NCBI RefSeq assembly: GCF_047495875.1 | Contig: NC_092467.1 | Coordinates: 30,845,066-30,909,065 of the forward strand | Length of the DNA stretch: 64,000 nucleotides | Direction of reading: 5' to 3' | DNA from: Pithys albifrons albifrons | Lineage: Eukaryota > Chordata > Aves > Passeriformes > Thamnophilidae | Shown: positions 61,133 to 64,000 of the stretch, piece by piece | How the letters are laid out: the number at the start of each line of letters is the position of its first letter | Position numbering within the stretch: the first letter of the stretch is position 1 | Notes under the pieces: model-generated | Database searches by the model: none | Seen by the model: only the letters and a program-made list of their open reading frames with translations | Told to the model about the DNA's origin: nothing | Made by a program: the position numbers and the translations under genes

Positions 61133-64000
61133 AAATGGGAGAAAGGTTTCTTCCAAAGCAAAGCAGGGCAGGGCAGGACCCAAAGGACTCATCTGTGCCA
61201 GCAGGAGGATCAGGAGCTGCTCTTTAGGTGAGTGCAGTGAGTGGCTGAGATGGCTGCACCTGTAAAATAAATTGGAAAAAAAAGGACTGGGAGTGCCACA
61301 GTGATTTAGGTCTACTCCCAAAGTCAAGTGTACATAAAGTCCTTGCAGCACTCCAGTGATTTTGAATTGCTTGACATTGTGGGAGCGCTCCAATCTTGGT
61401 CTCTTTGAACCTCAAGAGCCTCAGTGTTATCTGAAGCACAGATTTGTTTTATAACCCAGGCAAACAGCATCCTCACGTCCCGGTTTGGAGTGCAGGGATG
61501 TGTGGTTGCACACACCCGTGCTCACAGTTAATGCAGGGGGCAGGGGGAGAGGAAGGAATCAGTGCCGGCAGGAGAGCCCGGCAGCCCGGAATGCACTTTC
61601 CCACTAATGCTGAGAAGCAACAAAATCAGTTTGCAGCCCATGAATGTCCCGTCACTGAGAAAGGGGAGTTTAGAAATAGGCCCGTCGATAAAGGAGGGCA
61701 TTTATCCCCACAATTGTTTGGCAGAAAAAAGCGATTTCCATAGTCTGCTGATGGTCAGTCGGAATGTGCTGCAAGGGGCCCGTGGTTGTCTCGGATGGAG
61801 CTGACGGTTTTGCTGGCCAAGTTTTGTTTCAACTTAATGAAGTAAGTACTTTGCCTGTGTCCAGGCACTGACGGGAAAGGTTTGTAAACTCCTCGCCTTT
61901 GTTGGGGTGACTGAAGTATTTTTTTCTTCTTTATAACCAGCCATTTTTGTTTCTTCTCAAATTCGTTCCCATAGACAAAGGGTGCGTTTACTGTAAAAAA
62001 AAAAAAAGAAAAGGAAATAAAAAACTAGAAAGGCTTATAAAACCTGGTTTGCATCTTGAGTCCTAAAAAGCCCATTTTTTATGCAGGGGAAGAAGAGAGC
62101 CTTAGAAAAGGCAGTAGGCAGAGATGGAGGCGAGGGGGTGGGGAGCAGGAGATTTATGGCCCTTTGAAGGCAGCTTTTCTGTCCAGCATCCTGCCCGGGC
62201 GCTGTGGGACCGGGCCTGGAACCTGCAGCTCGCAGAGAACCGGACATAGCAGGGACAAAGCAGGGGACAGAGGTCCTGCAGTGGTTTGGGAACTGACCAC
62301 CTGGACCTCCCAATGCCTCCCAGTGATCCAACACCCACCTCAGCCAACGCCGATGTTTCGTTTGAAATCATCACACGACCTGAGGTTTTTGAGGTTGCCT
62401 TTTTTTTAACTTGATGTGGAAATGGCTGTTGCTGTTTGATACCAGCCTACACTGGAGCATGACAGCCTCCCATGCTCCAGGAGAGGGGCACAACAGCAGC
62501 CCAAATCCTGCCCAGCAATACTATAATAATTGAAGATATTTAAAAATGTATGTATCTTCCATCTTTCCCATATGGGCTCCTTAGGCAACATGACCTTATG
62601 TGGCCATTATCTGACCTCTCTTACACTTGGATTACTCGGTACAAAGCAAATTTATGGTTGTTTATTCTCTCCTCCTATCAGCTATTAGTGCCTAATCATA
62701 TGGTCTATCGATCAAGTGATTAATCGCCTGCCTAAAGAGGCAGCAGGTCCCGGGGAATGCTGCACTGCACCAGCCTGAACTTCAACCTCTTATACAAACC
62801 AGCGGAGTAAAGGCATTAGTCACTGCCTGAAGCCCGGGGCTGGAATGCCGCGGGAACGCCAGGAGGTAAAGCCCTCGGCTTTCTTCAGCAGCCGACTTTG
62901 TATTTCCCTTTCTTAATGGATAAAACTCCACCTAACCGAGCGGGCATACAGTTGTAAATGGGATGATTTCCAATGCATCCTATAAATAATGATCAAAGAG
63001 GAAAATATGTGGGCCTTATTACAACAGTGCCCGCTAGTGCTGCTATAATTAAGGGTCTGTCAGCATTTCTATTATAAACCCTTATTTTCAAGGGTTTATA
63101 ACTTGGCCATAAAATTTTGCTCTGGCTGAGACTTGGCATAAAACGTCCCAGCATGTGACCAGTTTTTCTTGTTACCAAATTGTTAAAAACCTAGTGATCA
63201 GCCCCATTTTAGTTATAACAACATCCAAGCACCTTTGTGTTTCAGAACCACTTTTACTTCTTAAACAAGCCGCTTACTATTAAAACGAAATTAGCATTTG
63301 AAATCTAAAGTGTGCACTGAGCCTCTCTGCTCTTTATTTTAACCAGCCTAAAAAATGATTGTGTTATTCCCTTCTGTGTGGGGTTGAGTTGATGGTACCC
63401 ACGCTGTTGCCATCAGCGGGATGTGCTGTGAAAGGGTCTTCCAGTGGTGCATTTAGTAGTCTTCGCTTTGCAGGGCTCTCCAGTTCCCTGGCAGGTACAT
63501 GCTCAAAGATACAATTATTAGAACCAGTGGGTTGATTTCAGCCTTCAGTGATTCTGTATAAATCCAGAGTACTGGACATGGGTGCCCAGTATGCTCTGGT
63601 TTAGTCGCAGTGCTGACCTGCCTTAAGTGGATTTATTCCTCTGTGATCCACGTGTGTTAACTCCTGCTAATGGGAATTATGGCTTAGTCAAAGGGGGGGA
63701 TCTAGAGTTCACTTTGAGTGAAACTCAGGGAATTTCTCTCTAAAAACACATATTAAATTTTAAAAACATAAGGTTGCCATACCTGTACCTCTCTGGTTTC
63801 AGTGGGAGTATGTTCCATTTCCAGAAACGTGTCCTTGATGTGTTCGCAGAGGACAGCAAGTTGGCTCAAAAAGATGCAGCCACTTAAAAACATTGATTCT
63901 CTCAGGACAACACGCCAAAATGCAGAAATAAATTAAACATAAGCAGATGCTGTACCTCCTTTCCATTTTTGGCTAGCACATCCCATTGTGGGACTACTAG
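61133..64000. other. Intron 2, last segment of window
   Basis: Unique DNA; A-run at 61995-62007. The 62.6-63.4 kb part is AT-rich and complex, with a perfect hairpin at 63.07 kb. NFIA exon 3 is not seen. Confidence 0.5.
63072..63101. repeat. Perfect 12-bp inverted repeat (hairpin)
   Basis: TTATAAACCCTT and AAGGGTTTATAA flank a 6-base loop (63084-63089). The stem is perfect. It stands in AT-rich intronic DNA and is not followed by a T run in the manner of an RNA polymerase III terminator. Confidence 0.9.

Overview
This window is vertebrate nuclear DNA, most probably from a bird. Two exons spliced by GT-AG introns encode the start of nuclear factor I-A (NFIA). The recognisable interspersed repeats are mostly fragments of CR1, the dominant LINE of bird genomes, with their typical 3' ends (cttccaaccc...attctgtgattctg). 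There are no prokaryotic gene arrays and no operons. Nearly all open reading frames other than the two exons are noise in GC-rich, repetitive or random sequence.

Layout. Positions 1-12.2 kb are 5' flank. They hold a ~16-17 bp minisatellite (0.74-1.25 kb), a GC-rich CpG block (2.6-3.8 kb), an AT-rich stretch with one CR1 tail (7.54 kb) and a possible hAT remnant (8.45 kb). A second CpG block follows, with a minisatellite (9.43-9.74 kb), a pure ~57-copy GGA array (9.93-10.10 kb) and a compact CCAAT/GC/CRE/GC/CCAAT promoter module (10.81-10.86 kb) next to a polypyrimidine tract. At 12.06-13.56 kb a strong CpG island spans the 5' leader, with two small upstream ORFs and a CT tract, and coding exon 1 (12715-12741, nine codons). 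Intron 1 is 5.4 kb. Exon 2 (18179-18710, 532 bp) encodes almost the whole NFI DNA-binding domain. From 18711 to the end is intron 2 (>45 kb). I found no exon 3, so the gene continues beyond the window.

Intron 2 looks mainly regulatory. It is poor in young repeats until about 41 kb, contains nuclear-receptor half-site clusters (22.1-22.6 kb) and a small orphan CpG cluster (46.04-46.30 kb), then a 10-bp/20-bp period satellite (48.72-49.45 kb), a fold-back MITE-like element (51.5-51.74 kb) and several CR1 tails in both orientations (41-61 kb).

The most interesting observations are: (i) the reading frame stays open from exon 2 into intron 2 for 112 codons and stops just before an AATAAA signal, which could give a DNA-binding-domain-only NFIA isoform; (ii) the exceptionally long pure GGA array upstream of the gene; (iii) the near-symmetrical promoter module; (iv) a satellite whose period doubles from 10 to 20 bp; and (v) clusters of TTGGC half-sites just upstream of exon 2, compatible with NFI autoregulation. 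I saw no convincing undescribed gene system; this is a developmental transcription factor locus.
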